Assembly (NCBI GenBank): GCA_033398695.1
Contig: CM065804.1
Span: forward strand, 48,453,501-48,517,500
Source: Orobanche coerulescens
Taxonomy: Eukaryota; Streptophyta; Magnoliopsida; Lamiales; Orobanchaceae
Direction of reading: 5' to 3'
Length of the DNA: 64,000 nucleotides
Part shown: positions 11,800 through 22,328 of the stretch, piece after piece
Numbering within the stretch: position 1 is the first letter of the stretch
Layout of the letters: each line of letters opens with the position of its first letter
Made by a program: the position numbers and the translations under genes
Notes under the pieces: generated by a model
Database searches by the model: none
The model's input: only the letters and a program-made list of their open reading frames with translations
What the model was told of the DNA's origin: nothing

Positions 11800-11815
11800 G
11801 CTCCGATACCAACTC
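11800..11815 (-). other. primer binding site of E
   Basis: On the minus strand GAGTTGGTATCGGAGC follows the LTR end. TGGTATCGGAGC resembles the initiator-Met tRNA primer site TGGTATCAGAGC with one change. Confidence 0.82.
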
Positions 11816-14417
11816 TGTAACACCCCAAACTAGGCGGATATTACAGTGCCGTGGATCCCCGACTGGGACCCACCAGGCGAATGAAAATGATGAATTAAAT
11901 AATATAATTGTAGTACCGAACCACATTATATTACCAAATACTCCAATGAGGAGTTTAAGTACAACACACCAGGACAATACCGAATACTAGTATATTTTAT
12001 ATGAAGATAAAATACACAACACTGAATGAAACGGAGTATCCTCATGATAGTCTGCAGCTGAAAATAAATGACAACAACATGAATGATCAAAAGATCGGGG
12101 GCCCCTACTAGTTTCTCTGGGACTCCTCGCCTTCAATGTTCTTTTCCCGTTCTTTTGCCTTGCCATGACCTAAAAACAAAATCCCCAAATGGGGTCCGGG
12201 CCATACGTAACAACAATCCTCAAGGGTTGAAAATACACAATCATGATATATCTTTAGTTATGAAATATCCTTAGTTATGAATTACGCTGAAGAGGAGTAT
12301 CATAGTACGCCCGTAATGTTCTGTACAAGTGTACAAGACGGATGACCGGACACATCCGTACTTGTACCTAATCAGTCTCATGGAGGTAATCGTTACCGTG
12401 TGCACAGTCCAATGTATCGATCCCAATACATGACCATCGCGTGCTCGACTAAAAATTCCACACATCCGCACCCGGCCACGCAATATGAACCCAGAAGGTC
12501 ATATGAACGAGAATGACCAAAATGAATATCAATGAATAATATTAATCCGACAAGGTCGAGAATGACTCACCGAGATGAAAATGATATTGAAGTGAATGAT
12601 AGTTCAATGAAATGATTGGAACCGCCGTTCCTCGTGAATGAAGTTATTATTCGACAATTACAAGTCTCAATACGATTAATACAATGATGAATGAGTTATG
12701 ATTATGAATGAACAACAACAAGAGGAATGAATATCCTTTTAACCGAGTAAGAATTAACTTACACAACACCGATGAAGAATGTCCTTCCACGAACAACGTC
12801 CTAAACGGGATGTCGGTCGCTCGAACAACCTTGAATAACACAATATCGAACAATCCGTTCAACATACAAATCAAACACTATGATAACCAACTCAAAATGT
12901 CGATACGACTAAACTAAGTTCATTGGGGCATTATATCAAACACATTGTGACCAATCTCCGATTGTTTACAATCAATCCTCAATTATACCAACATTAAATC
13001 CCCAAGAAGTGTTTCAAACCAACAAAACATCTTCAATACGATCAATAATCCAAGATGAATATCCAAAATCGTGATTACAACAACAATTAATCGAAAACCC
13101 CCAAATCCAACTCAATATTCAAAGTGTTCTTGAATAATCCTTCAATAATCGAATGAATAATCATACATATCCACAATCATGTGTACATCACTTCATACAA
13201 CATGATTTAAACGTCTAAAACATCATATCTTAATACAAAATCGAAATCCAAGATGTTGAAGAATATTACCTTAGAAGATCCAAACACTTCGATCCGATGA
13301 AAACGTGTTAAATCGACTATCCAAGCTTCCCAACGAATCAAGATGATGAAATCCGAACACACAAGTGATTTATGATGACAAAATATCTCCCTCAAGCTCT
13401 CTCTCTCGGAACAAAGTGAAGGAAATGAGAAAAATGAGGAAAAGTCCCGTCCAAGACATATATAAACTGCTGGAAGTTACGGCCGTAACTCGGCCTTCTT
13501 ACGGCCGTAACATCCCAGGTCAACGGCCTTACGGCCGTAACCAGCCAACTCGTACGGCCGTAACTCGGCTTCATCCAAACACCTGCCGACAGCCTTACGG
13601 CCGTATCCGAACCTGACTTACGGGCGTAACTCGCCCTCATCTAAAACACCTGCCGACATCCTTATGGCCGTACCCGCACACCTTACGGGCGTAACTCGGA
13701 CGATACGGCCGTATCCGGAAAATCTTACGGGCGTAAGCCCCCTTTGTCGAAAATGACCAGGTACCCTGCCTGTAACGTACGGCCGTATCCGGCCAAGCCT
13801 TACGACCGTATCTCCCTCGCCTTACGGCCGTATGCCGCAACCCTTACGGCCGTAACTCGCCTTCGGCCAAAAATTCCTGGGCACCCTGCTCGACACGTAC
13901 GGCCGCATCCGGCCAAGCCTTACGGCCGTACTGCCTAACTTACGGCCGTACTGCCTAACTTACGGCCGTATGCCGAAATCCTTATGGCCGTAAGTCCCGC
14001 TCGTCCAAAATGGCCTGAAAACAACGAACGTCTATTACGGCCGTATCCGACACTCCTTACGGCCGTAACTCGTTGCTGGACAAGATGAAAATCCGACAAC
14101 TCCGATTTATCGCTACGATTGATGAATGATTCGACATACCATACGTATGTGAAAGTGAACAAATCCAACACATGCCAAAAATGATACTTCCATCACAAGA
14201 CTACCAATCACGATGATAATGATAATACTCCCGTTCCGACACTCAAACGGAGATGAAACGACGATCGGTAACTGATACACGGTTACAACATGCCAAATGA
14301 ACGCAAATGAATGAATCATGAATGATGAGTGATTATTAATGAGTGAAAATTACTGAGTGATAATTACTGACTGATAATTACTGAATGATAATGAATAAAT
14401 TACAACCGGGTATTAAA
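11816..14417 (-). repeat. 5' LTR of E (about 2.6 kb)
   Basis: On the plus strand it begins TGTAACACCCCAAACTAGGC and ends ...GGGTATTA, followed by AA where the other copy has CA, so the terminal dinucleotide is lost or mutated. It contains the TATA-like site at 13459-13466 and the palindrome array at 13477-14068. The backbone matches the element I LTRs. Small ORFs within it show no domain. Confidence 0.9.
13477..14068. repeat. palindrome array, TTACGGCCGTAA type, E 5' LTR
   Basis: I count 21 units against 20 in the other LTR; the extra unit is a 20-bp tandem duplication at about 13937-13956 (motif plus CTGCCTAACT). Several units differ from the other copy by C-to-T or G-to-A at CG sites (for example TATGGCCGTA, ACGACCGTA, GGCCGCATCC), as expected from deamination of methylated cytosine. 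Confidence 0.9.
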
Positions 14418-14440
14418 GTGACAAAAAGCGCATTCTTAGC
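14418..14440. other. short spacer between elements E and H
   Basis: Twenty-three bases separate the end of the E LTR from the start of the H LTR. The last five (TTAGC) would be the target duplication of H; its partner lies beyond the right edge. This is the only sequence in the window not clearly inside an element. Confidence 0.5.
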
Positions 14441-14713
14441 TGTTGGGAGTATGCCCTCGAATGCCACTCAGAGGATGTTGAGTGAGGGCATTGTACTTGT
14501 TATTATGTAAATCATTAATATAAGGCAATGGATGTTTCTTTATTTACTGGTAGTTACTGGCATTCTTAACTCATAAATATATATATATATATAGAAACTA
14601 GTCCGTGTATTTGAGAGCAAAACATTTCACTTCTTATTGGATAAGGGGGTCGGCACTAGAAACGTTTATAGCTCAAATACTTAATCGTTCACAAGTCGAT
14701 GAAGCTTAACTGG
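14441..14713 (+). repeat. 5' LTR of H, first 273 bp
   Basis: Starts TGTTGGGAGTATGCCCTCGA and follows the 3' LTR at 63165-63430. It stops at 14713 in the middle of the LTR. Five unexplained bases (ACTCA) then join it to element G, so the rest of the LTR and the primer binding site are deleted. Confidence 0.85.
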
Positions 14714-15465
14714 ACTCAGAAGTTGGGTTTTTGGATTAATAACTAAAAGAATGAATAAGAGACTAAACAGAAAGCGATAGCTTGAATAAAAGGAATCAAA
14801 TGATAAATAGGTCTAGAGTTCTGAATCCACCTTAATTTATCCGAATTTAATCTTGATCATCCGTAATAAATAATTTTCCCAATTTATTGAAGGCGGAGAT
14901 TGCTAATATATTCTACCGCCTCTCCCGAGGTCAATAGATTTATCTAACGGCGACTAACGCACTCTATCCCTAGGTGAATTATCTCGTCGCTAGGCAAAAA
15001 GCATGAAATCTCCTAAAGGCCACGTAGTTCCGATGAGTATATTCCTATCTCACAGAATAAAACGGTCCTCACCAATAGTTCCTCACCAAATCTCCTCTCC
15101 CGATTCGAAGTGAATGATTAAATCAATACAACTATTGGCCAGATAATTGCAAGCATTAAACATAATTGGGAAAACTCAATAAAAAGGTAATAAATTGGAT
15201 AATCTCAATCAATTCGTCAAAATAAAGGTTTCATCAAAACCCTAGATTAGGGCTTTAGCCTGACATACTAAAAGCTGAAAATACAGAATAAATAAACGAA
15301 AGCATAAAATTCAAACGCAGATGAAGCTCGGATTCCTCCGTTCTTCAGCTTCCGCCTTCTGCCCTTGAATTCCTCTACTTTCCTCCTCTTCTCTGTCTCC
15401 AAGCTTAAGCTCTCCTAGGTTTAGATTTAATGATTCCAAGATCATTAAATTAGGGTCTTAAGCCC

Positions 15466-15474
15466 TATTTATAG
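15466..15474 (-). promoter_or_regulatory. TATA box of the G LTR
   Basis: The minus strand reads CTATAAATA, a good plant TATA box, about 87 bp downstream of the palindrome array. The same site in the other LTR is near 23208-23216. Assigned by motif and position. Confidence 0.6.
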
Positions 15475-15560
15475 CTCAGCACCTCCACAAATCGCGTCCA
15501 TATTAATCGGTTGAAAATCGGCCAAACGCCCAAAATCCGTGCACGTATAAATCGCGCTAA

Positions 15561-15743
15561 GTGTGCCGCGGCTCACCTGAGCTGTGCCGCGGCACATCGC
15601 TAAAATCTGAATACCTGGGCGTAATTAAATCCTTCTGTGCCGCGGCTCACATGGGCTGTGCCGCGGCACAGAGTACAGCCTACTCTGCCCTTCGGCTGGT
15701 GTCTTCCTTTGCCGCGGCTCAGCTTCCTTGTGCCGCGGCTCAT
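15561..15743. repeat. palindrome array, GTGCCGCGGCAC type, G 3' LTR
   Basis: Six units built on CCGCGG with GTG/CAC or GAG/CTC arms: GTGCCGCGGCAC (perfect palindrome) and GTGCCGCGGCTCAC variants, at about 15561, 15582, 15637, 15656, 15707 and 15729. They lie upstream of the TATA box in element sense. Confidence 0.9.
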
Positions 15744-15907
15744 AGTCCAGTTTTGCCGTTTTCGCCCGTTTTGCATCGTTTAAGCTTCCGGACTTCAATT
15801 TCCTGTCAATCATGCAAAATTAAGGCATTAAAAGCTCATTTAGATGATTTCACACTCCAAAATACTACAAAATAATGATGAATAAGCGTATAAAAATACG
15901 CCTAACA

Positions 15908-15922
15908 AATACCCCCAAACTT
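15908..15922 (-). other. polypurine tract of G
   Basis: The minus strand reads AAGTTTGGGGGTATT directly before the LTR, the form usual in Athila/Tat-type elements. Confidence 0.8.
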
Positions 15923-17206
15923 AAGCCTTTGCTTGTCCTCAAGCAAAAAGAATTAAAGTCAATAAAAGAATGTCGTGAATCATCGTGCAACTCATAGTGT
16001 TCAACCTAATCAATACTATCCTGCCATCCTCTCTAAATAATACGAGTGTCATAAAAGCGAACTGCACTCAGAATAATGATTCCGCAAAGTAATCAAGTTC
16101 AGTCTTAATCATTTGTTCATGAAGAAAATTTCAGCTCAAAGATTAACAAAACATGAGTCAAATCGTCCGTCAATATGAAAGGCCAACACAACCAAACTAG
16201 TTCATCTGGTTCCACAGTCTAAAGGCACAAATTTTACGAGTCTTATAACAAATAAACCTCGGACAGTATCCCCTTATATAACTATGCTCCAGAATTTGAT
16301 TCGAGTCGACCACTAGGTTAGGATCTCGGGATGTTTCATCGGGATAATCCTAGGGTGGAACTTCCATTCTCATGTATTCGGAAACCGTTTGACGTAAAAG
16401 ACACTCATGGGGCACATGGATGCTTCTAGTTACTAAGTTCCCGTTTACAGCGGAGAAACAACTCGAATACAAAATTTCCGCATGTCCGAATCAAGGTTGC
16501 CGTTTTACGCGAGAGTAAACAGCGGGTCACGCGAATACCCCCGGTTACTAGGCTCCCTATCATTGGCACATGTGAAATATCTAAATCACTAGTCTAATCA
16601 GGGTCGTCGTTTTACGCGAGAGTAAACAACGGGTCACGCGAATACCCCCGGTTACTAAACTCCCCTTCATAGAACACCTTATCTCGACTTTAGGGAAAAA
16701 CTGACCGACTCTAAACTCAATTTAAGTGCCAACACGACTAAAGAAACAGTACGACTCACTATCCAGAAAATGTAGCCAAACGTATTGATGGGGATTTAAA
16801 AACAAGTATGTATCGTCTCTTATCTGCCAAGTCCTCTACAATCACGAAAAATTTCGGACCTAATTGAATACTAAGCAGAACAGAAATAACTGACTACAAC
16901 TCGACTAGAACTCGCCCGCTTCTTCAGAGAGAAAGACAGTGTCGTAACATCAGTATCACACAAAATAGAAGCACGAAAATTCACGAATAAAGAAAAAAAA
17001 CTACGGCAAGCAAGGCTATCTAAAAAAAAATTTTGCAAAGAAAAGAAAAGTGTGCAACTAAATAGTGTACAGCAATAAAATAGAGTACAGCAATGAATAT
17101 AAGAAACTGAAAGTAAAGCCCCCCCAAACTTAGGACGTACATTGACCTCAATGGACAAAAAATGAAATGCAAGAAAAGTAAAAGGTCAAGTACTCCCCTC
17201 CACTGC
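15923..17206 (-). other. 3' untranslated region of G
   Basis: No coding sequence is recognised. A segment of about 65 bp is duplicated (16494-16558 and 16606-16670), each copy containing ACGCGAGAGTAAAC and CACGCGAATACCCCCGG. A-rich runs lie at 16987-17050. The region lies downstream of the 444-codon ORF in element orientation. Confidence 0.6.
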
Positions 17207-18541
17207 TCAGAGCTGTGCCGGCATCGTCCGGTGAGGAGGGTGGTGTGGCTGGCCGGGCGGGCGCAGAAATGGCCCGTCGGGATGCATGATGTGGGCCGTC
17301 CATGCGGCGAGGTGCTCCCGATGATAAGCCTCCTCGCAGCAAGACGCCTCTCCGCTCGTCTGGCCGGCGGCTCGCTCTCTCATCTCGGCTCTGGCGGCAG
17401 CAACAACACTCTCCCGCGCCGCCCGCTGCTCCTCTCGCAAGGCAGCCATCCAGCTCTCTCTCTCTCTCCTCATCTCATCTCTCTCTCTCCTCAGCTCCTC
17501 CCTATCTCTCCGCAGCTCCTCCCTATGCTCTTCTCTCTGTCTCCTCATATCCTCCCGCAGCCCATCAAACAGCTCCTCCAACCTCGCTCTGTCGGGCTGC
17601 GGTCCGGCCTCTCCGTGCGTCAACAGAAGTGGCTCGGGGGAGCCCTCGTGAGCCTCCTCGAGCAAAAATCCTCGCCCCCGAGCGTGTGCCGGTGCTCCGC
17701 CCCACTGCTCAAAGTGCGATATGATGCGGTGGTCGATCGGGGCCTGTGGGGCAAGCATCGGCTCGTCGACTGACCACGTCAGCCCCGACTGCCGGCATAA
17801 GGCGCAGATGAGGGAGGGGTGCTTCAACCCCGTCTTGGCCCCCCCTGGATACTCTGGAAGATAGATCGGACCAGAATGGGGGCCACATCGAAGCGCAGCC
17901 CGGAGGTGATAGCAAAAAGTATCCGGGCGCGGGAGAGAAAAACTGTACGGATCTGGGAGGTAGGGTCGATGCGTGCGCAGATGAAGTAAAGCCAGGCTCG
18001 CCCGAGGAGCCGAGGCGCGAGCTCTGAAGTGAAAAGTAGATGAGCTCGTGCTCGCTCCCTGGGCCGGTACAGGCTGTGCAATCGTCTCAAGCAGGGCCTC
18101 CTTAGTGAGGCCGGTCATCACGCGGTCATAGGCTGTCTCGTCCACCGCCGGAAACCCAAAAAGCCTCCGAATAGCAGTTGGGGAGAAATCAACTGTGACC
18201 CCTGCCCGGATGTGCTTCAGCAGAGCGCTGGCGTAAAACTCCTGGACGATCGAGATGACCGCTGGCTCGGGAGGAGCGGTAAATCTGGCCCATCCCATCT
18301 CGTCAATCATCGCGAGCAACTCCCCGTCCTGAGGAGCTGGAGTAAAACCTCTCTCGGGAATAAGTGGTCGCGGACGGATCTTTTCGTTGAATATCTTGTG
18401 GATTTCGGGGTCCGAAAATTGGTGCCCCTCCGCCTCGGCCCTACCCCGAGAGGTCTCCCCTCGCGTAGGGGATGACTCGGTCCTAGCACGCTTGGTCAGC
18501 TTCTTCGTGCGCGCCATAATCAGTCCTGAGAAGTACAACAC
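17207..18541 (-). CDS. 3' ORF of G, plant-transposon-associated protein
   Basis: 444 codons. The likely start is the internal ATG of MARTKKLTKRART (about 18517). The N-terminal part (IPERGF, VQEFYASALL, DFSPTAIRRLFGF) resembles the 'putative plant transposon protein' found in the 3' part of Athila-like and related elements; its function is unknown. The C-terminal third is a charged coiled coil rich in R and E (about residues 320-400). The middle (about residues 160-230) reads as low-complexity sequence, while an alternative frame at 18090-17824 gives the family-like text (FICARIDPTSQIRTVFLSRA), so two compensating frameshifts, near 18060 and 17840, are likely. Confidence 0.7.
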   Translation of the reverse strand: MLYFSGLIMARTKKLTKRARTESSPTRGETSRGRAEAEGHQFSDPEIHKIFNEKIRPRPLIPERGFTPAPQDGELLAMIDEMGWARFTAPPEPAVISIVQEFYASALLKHIRAGVTVDFSPTAIRRLFGFPAVDETAYDRVMTGLTKEALLETIAQPVPAQGASTSSSTFHFRARASAPRASLALLHLRTHRPYLPDPYSFSLPRPDTFCYHLRAALRCGPHSGPIYLPEYPGGAKTGLKHPSLICALCRQSGLTWSVDEPMLAPQAPIDHRIISHFEQWGGAPAHARGRGFLLEEAHEGSPEPLLLTHGEAGPQPDRARLEELFDGLREDMRRQREEHREELRRDREELRRERDEMRRERESWMAALREEQRAARESVVAAARAEMRERAAGQTSGEASCCEEAYHREHLAAWTAHIMHPDGPFLRPPGQPHHPPHRTMPAQL

Positions 18542-19199
18542 GAGGGTTTATTTACGCAACAATAAGAACGATGATATATGCGCGGCTAAAGACATCAAAC
18601 TAAAAATTCCGAATTTAAGACACTAGCGCATACGAGAGAGAAAGATGAATTTGGACTTAAACATTCAACTTGGATGTAAGGGTTGGGCTTGCTGTAAATT
18701 CAAAACGTATACATTGCACGAGAATTCAAAACGTTTGCTTTTTCAAAGAAAATTTTCATTTGGGCAATTTATCAGACACCTTGAGGGCGCATGTTTACTT
18801 GAAGAATAAACATAATTTTAGCTCGATTCACCCCCCCCCCAAAAAACAGAAATACAATTCAATCATGAACAACTTAACACAATCAAGTCATTGATATTCC
18901 AATTTAATCAAGAAAATTCGATGAAACTACCCTGTTAACAATCATGAAACTACTTGAAGGAAAAACTGGGCATGTTCCATCCATTCAACGCAAAAACAAC
19001 TTCAAAATATAACCTATAAGCAAATAAACAATAAGGATGGAAGCGTACCTTTTGAAGATTTCAAGAAAAATCGCAGGAAGAATTTTGAACAACGTCGGTA
19101 GAGAGAAGAGGAGGGAAGGCAAGGAGAAGAAAAAGAACGTACCTGATAAATGCCGGCTGAATGCATGTTATAAGCTACCTGGCCTTTCGGATTCCGCAT
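18542..19199 (-). other. leader between internal array and 3' ORF of G
   Basis: AT-rich non-coding stretch with a run of ten C residues (18831-18840) followed by A residues. It is read in element sense from the internal array toward the 444-codon ORF. TTATAA at 19168-19173 lies about 27 bp from the array edge and could act as a TATA box. Confidence 0.5.
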
Positions 19200-19425
19200 A
19201 GTGTGCCGCGGCACAGATAAGGTGAGCCGCGGCACAAGGTACAGTCCCTTTTACCTGTGTCTCGTTTTGTCGTGTGCCGCGGCTCAAATTCCGTGTGCCG
19301 CGGCTCATTGCTCGAGTGTGCCGCGGCTCATTTATGCTGTGCTGCGGCACAAAGTACAGTCGGTTTTGCCTCCCATTGCGATCAATGTGTGCCGCGGCTC
19401 ACAATAACTGTGCCGCGGCTCATAC
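19200..19425. repeat. internal palindrome array of G (same motif as its LTR)
   Basis: Eight units of the GTGCCGCGGCAC/GTGCCGCGGCTCAC motif at about 19200, 19222, 19273, 19294, 19316, 19337, 19387 and 19408, with intervening text (ACAGT, TTTTGCC) like that in the LTR array. It lies between the protease ORF and the 3' ORF, i.e. upstream of the latter in element sense. Confidence 0.9.
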
Positions 19426-19638
19426 TCCAGTTTCTCCCCTGGAACTTTCCTGCACAGAATTTTGAAAAGAAGACGTTAAAAACGAGAGGAAGAAGCAAAT
19501 AGAAGCACAAATATGATGAAAAATAAAAATCACGAATACAAGAAAAGTAAAGAAATGCAAAAATCTACAGCTACGAGCTCGGGTTGCCTCCCGAGAAGCG
19601 CTAAGTTTATAGTCTTCAGCCGGACCTATTGGACAACA

Positions 19639-21126
19639 TTAGTTCGATTTTCGCAAACTCCATTTGGTTTCCGCCCCGTTCATCGAACCGTTTATATTTT
19701 GGTTAAAATTATGACCATTGGTCATCAGCGGTTCGATTCTCGGTTCGGTCATCAAATGTTGTTTGCGAAAAGGTTTCGACTTGAAAAACTTCCCGAAACA
19801 CCCGGTTTCTCCATGACTAATTTTTCTCTTGGCCTTCGGCTCACTCTCCTCCTTCACAAACGAACTCACAACTGCAGCAGATTTTTCTTCATGGTCGAGA
19901 AACGCCACTAGTTCTACATCCTTCTTCAAACTTGGGCCATTTAACACAGAATCTGAATTTTCCCAACGACGATTTTTTTGATGCTTTCCTCTTTCACAAA
20001 CATCCACACCCTCAATTTGTGATCCTTTATCAGCACTTCCGGGACATGGGAACGATTTGAACACTTGAAAAGTAACTTGCTCGTCTTGGACCCTCAGAGT
20101 TAACTCCCCCTTTTCCACGTCTATAAGGGTGCGGCCCGTCGCTAGAAATGGTCGTCCCAAGATGATCGGAATATTTTCATCTTCCTCCATGTCTAGTACG
20201 ATGAAGTCGGCTGGAAAGATGAACTTGTCAACCTTAACTAATACATCCTCGATCACTCCCCTCGGATACTTTATCGATCGGTCCGCCAATTGTAATGAGA
20301 CTGTGGTTGGCTTAGCTTCCCCAATATTCAGCTTTTGGAAAATCGACAGAGGCATGAGATTGATACTCGCACCAAGATCGCATAGTGCCTTTTTAAATGA
20401 AAAATTCCCCATGGTGCAAGGTATGTTGAAGCTTCCCGGATCTTTTAATTTAGGTGGGAGCTTCTTTTGAAGAATTGCACTGCACTCCTCTGTCAAGGTG
20501 ACCGTTTCAAACTCTTCAAGTTTTCTCTTCTTAGATAATATCTCTTTCATGAATTTGACATAACTCGGCATCTGCTCCAATGCGTCGGCGAAAGGAATAT
20601 TTATGTGAAGCTTTTTGAACACCTCAAGGAACTTAGAAAATTGTTTGTCCGCCCTTCTTTGCTGTAGTCTCTGCGGAAACGGAACGGGGGGAACACATGT
20701 CTTTGAGTTATCCGGCTGAACTTCCTTCGACTCCTCTAGCTTTAATTCCATCTCTTCCTCAATCACCTTCTTCTCTTTACCCCGCTCGGGCTGATCTAGC
20801 ACATCTCTCCCGCTTCTCAAGCTAATTGCATTTAGACTTTCTCGAGGATTTGTCTCTGTTGTACTCGGCAATGCTCCCTCCGGACGAGCTGTCAATACAT
20901 TAGCGATTTGGCCCAGCTGGACCTCTAAATTCCGAATGGAAGCAGAATGATTTTGTAACGTAGCTTCCGTCCGAGTCATAAATTGACTCGTATTTGCCGC
21001 CAATTTTGCAAGCGCTTCCTCGAGAGACACTTTAGGAGCGGAAGGGGGCTGCTGTTGATTCTGGGTGAAAGGGGGCTGGTGTGCGTTACTCCGTTTCTCC
21101 ATGAAAAGTTGGGGTGATTGCGCCAC
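19639..21126 (-). CDS. G gag C-terminus and aspartic protease
   Basis: 495-codon open frame. The first 120 residues contain a glutamine/proline-rich part and a helical segment (EEALAKLAANTSQFM), as in Athila gag. The protease domain follows, with ALCDLGASINLMP where the usual site is DxGAS, then IKYPRGVIEDV and IPIILGRPFLATGRTLID (about residues 235-340). The frame ends without running into RT. In other Athila elements RT would follow; here the sequence moves into the internal palindrome array. It is one of the few long intact frames in the window. Confidence 0.85.
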   Translation of the reverse strand: MAQSPQLFMEKRSNAHQPPFTQNQQQPPSAPKVSLEEALAKLAANTSQFMTRTEATLQNHSASIRNLEVQLGQIANVLTARPEGALPSTTETNPRESLNAISLRSGRDVLDQPERGKEKKVIEEEMELKLEESKEVQPDNSKTCVPPVPFPQRLQQRRADKQFSKFLEVFKKLHINIPFADALEQMPSYVKFMKEILSKKRKLEEFETVTLTEECSAILQKKLPPKLKDPGSFNIPCTMGNFSFKKALCDLGASINLMPLSIFQKLNIGEAKPTTVSLQLADRSIKYPRGVIEDVLVKVDKFIFPADFIVLDMEEDENIPIILGRPFLATGRTLIDVEKGELTLRVQDEQVTFQVFKSFPCPGSADKGSQIEGVDVCERGKHQKNRRWENSDSVLNGPSLKKDVELVAFLDHEEKSAAVVSSFVKEESEPKAKRKISHGETGCFGKFFKSKPFRKQHLMTEPRIEPLMTNGHNFNQNINGSMNGAETKWSLRKSN

Positions 21127-22183
21127 CCCGGATTATAAGTATTGAGTACGGGTTATTCGGTCGATTCCCACTTCCTACGAATTGAGCCTGCTCCATCTCG
21201 ATTTTGCTCGAACGGATTTCCAAATTGACACTCCGCTTTCGGGTGTGATCCGTTACACCAATTACATGTCTCAATGGTAACGGGTCGTGCGTGCGAAAAG
21301 TTCGAGCTGTTGTGTCAAAGCGGCGACTTGAGCCGACAAGGTGGAAATCGGATCATTGCTCGAAACTTCCATTACCCTCTTCGTGTCAATCTTTCACGCC
21401 ATTGGTAAGCGTTTTCAGCCATATCTTCCAAAAGCACGTGAGCCTCGGCCATAGATTTTCCCATGAATGTTCCTCCGAGGTCGCATCCACTAAAGTGCGT
21501 GTAGAAGCACTCAAACCACCATAAAACGTATGCAGCTGAAGCCAATCAGGAATGCCGTGATGAGGGCATCTTCGAAGCAATTCTTTATATCGCTCCCATG
21601 CCTCGTGGAGCGATTCCATATCGTACTGGGCAAAAGTGGTTATCTCGTTTCTTAACCGCGCCGTCTTAGCTGGTGGGAAAAATTTTGCAAGGAAGGCTTG
21701 CACTAACCTCTCCCAAGTTGTAATCGACTGCGGTAAGGAATTCAACCAGAATTTTGCTTTATCCCTCAAAGAAAAAGGGAAAAGCCTCAATCGGATGGCG
21801 TCGTCGGTGACACCATTAGTTTTAAATGTGTCGCATATCTCAAGGAACGAAGCAATGTGGGCATTCGGGTCATCCTTCGGTAGTCCACAGAATGGGCTCG
21901 CCTGCACCATCTGAATAATGGCGGGCTTGATCTCAAAGTTATTAGCTTGGATGGTGGGACGCCGAATTCCCGAAAAATTTGCGTTGACTTGCGGCATGGC
22001 ATAATCTCGAAGAGCGAGTTCCGGTTGAACTTGCCGCACTTGGTTGTCTCCTCCTTGGATTTCAATATTCTCGGCCATGTTGACCGTCGTCTGCAGCTCT
22101 CTTTTCTCCTTTTTGTTCCTTCTTAGAGTGCGCTCGAGCTCGGTGTCCAAAGGTAGTAGGCCTTCGTTACCGAGTCTTCTCAT
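21127..22183 (-). pseudogene. gag: G gag, N-terminal and nucleocapsid part
   Basis: 265 codons from 22183 to 21386, probably starting at the internal MAENIEIQGGD. The retrotransposon-gag core is clear: FEIKPAIIQMVQ, LRLFPFSLRDKAKFWLNSLP, WERLVQAFLAKFFP. Between 21386 and 21126 the frame is broken, but CNWCNGSHPKAEC (about 21266-21228), a knuckle of the CX2CX3HX4C form used by Athila, and NRPNNPYS remain readable. Gag forms the particle that packages the element RNA. Confidence 0.87.
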
Positions 22184-22304
22184 GCACTACACGAAAGGTC
22201 CTGAAAAGGAAAAACAAATAAACGAAATTAAATAAACAAAAAATAAAAATAAAACGTTCAAATTAAGACTGGAAATCCTTAAATCGATATTAGAGAAATT
22301 TCAA

Positions 22305-22322
22305 TCCCCGGCAACGGCGCCA
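22305..22322 (-). other. primer binding site of G (tRNA-Asp type)
   Basis: The minus strand reads TGGCGCCGTTGCCGGGGA, the tRNA-Asp primer site typical of Athila-like elements, six bases from the LTR. Confidence 0.9.
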
Positions 22323-22328
22323 AAAACT

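Larger units (their letters stand above)
5634..14417 (-). mobile_element. Ty3/gypsy Tekay-like chromovirus element E
   Basis: Read on the minus strand: 5' LTR (14417-11816), primer binding site, gag, protease, RT, RNase H, integrase, chromodomain, polypurine tract, and 3' LTR, of which only the inner 1357 bp is present because copia A inserted into it. The integrase signature and the C-terminal chromodomain place it with Tekay/Del chromoviruses. Coding regions are frameshifted and partly deleted. It is a relative of element I, with the same LTR backbone. Confidence 0.9.
14719..15907 (-). repeat. 3' LTR of G, truncated
   Basis: Aligns with 22462-23652 of the other LTR; the outer 133 bp are lost together with the H LTR. 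Ends ATACGCCTAACA next to the polypurine tract. Contains a TATA box and a palindrome array. Confidence 0.9.

Noticed and set aside
17162..17773. 203-codon plus-strand ORF
   Set aside because: It is the reverse reading of the coiled-coil part of the 444-codon ORF of element G; low-complexity S/L/P composition and no domain.
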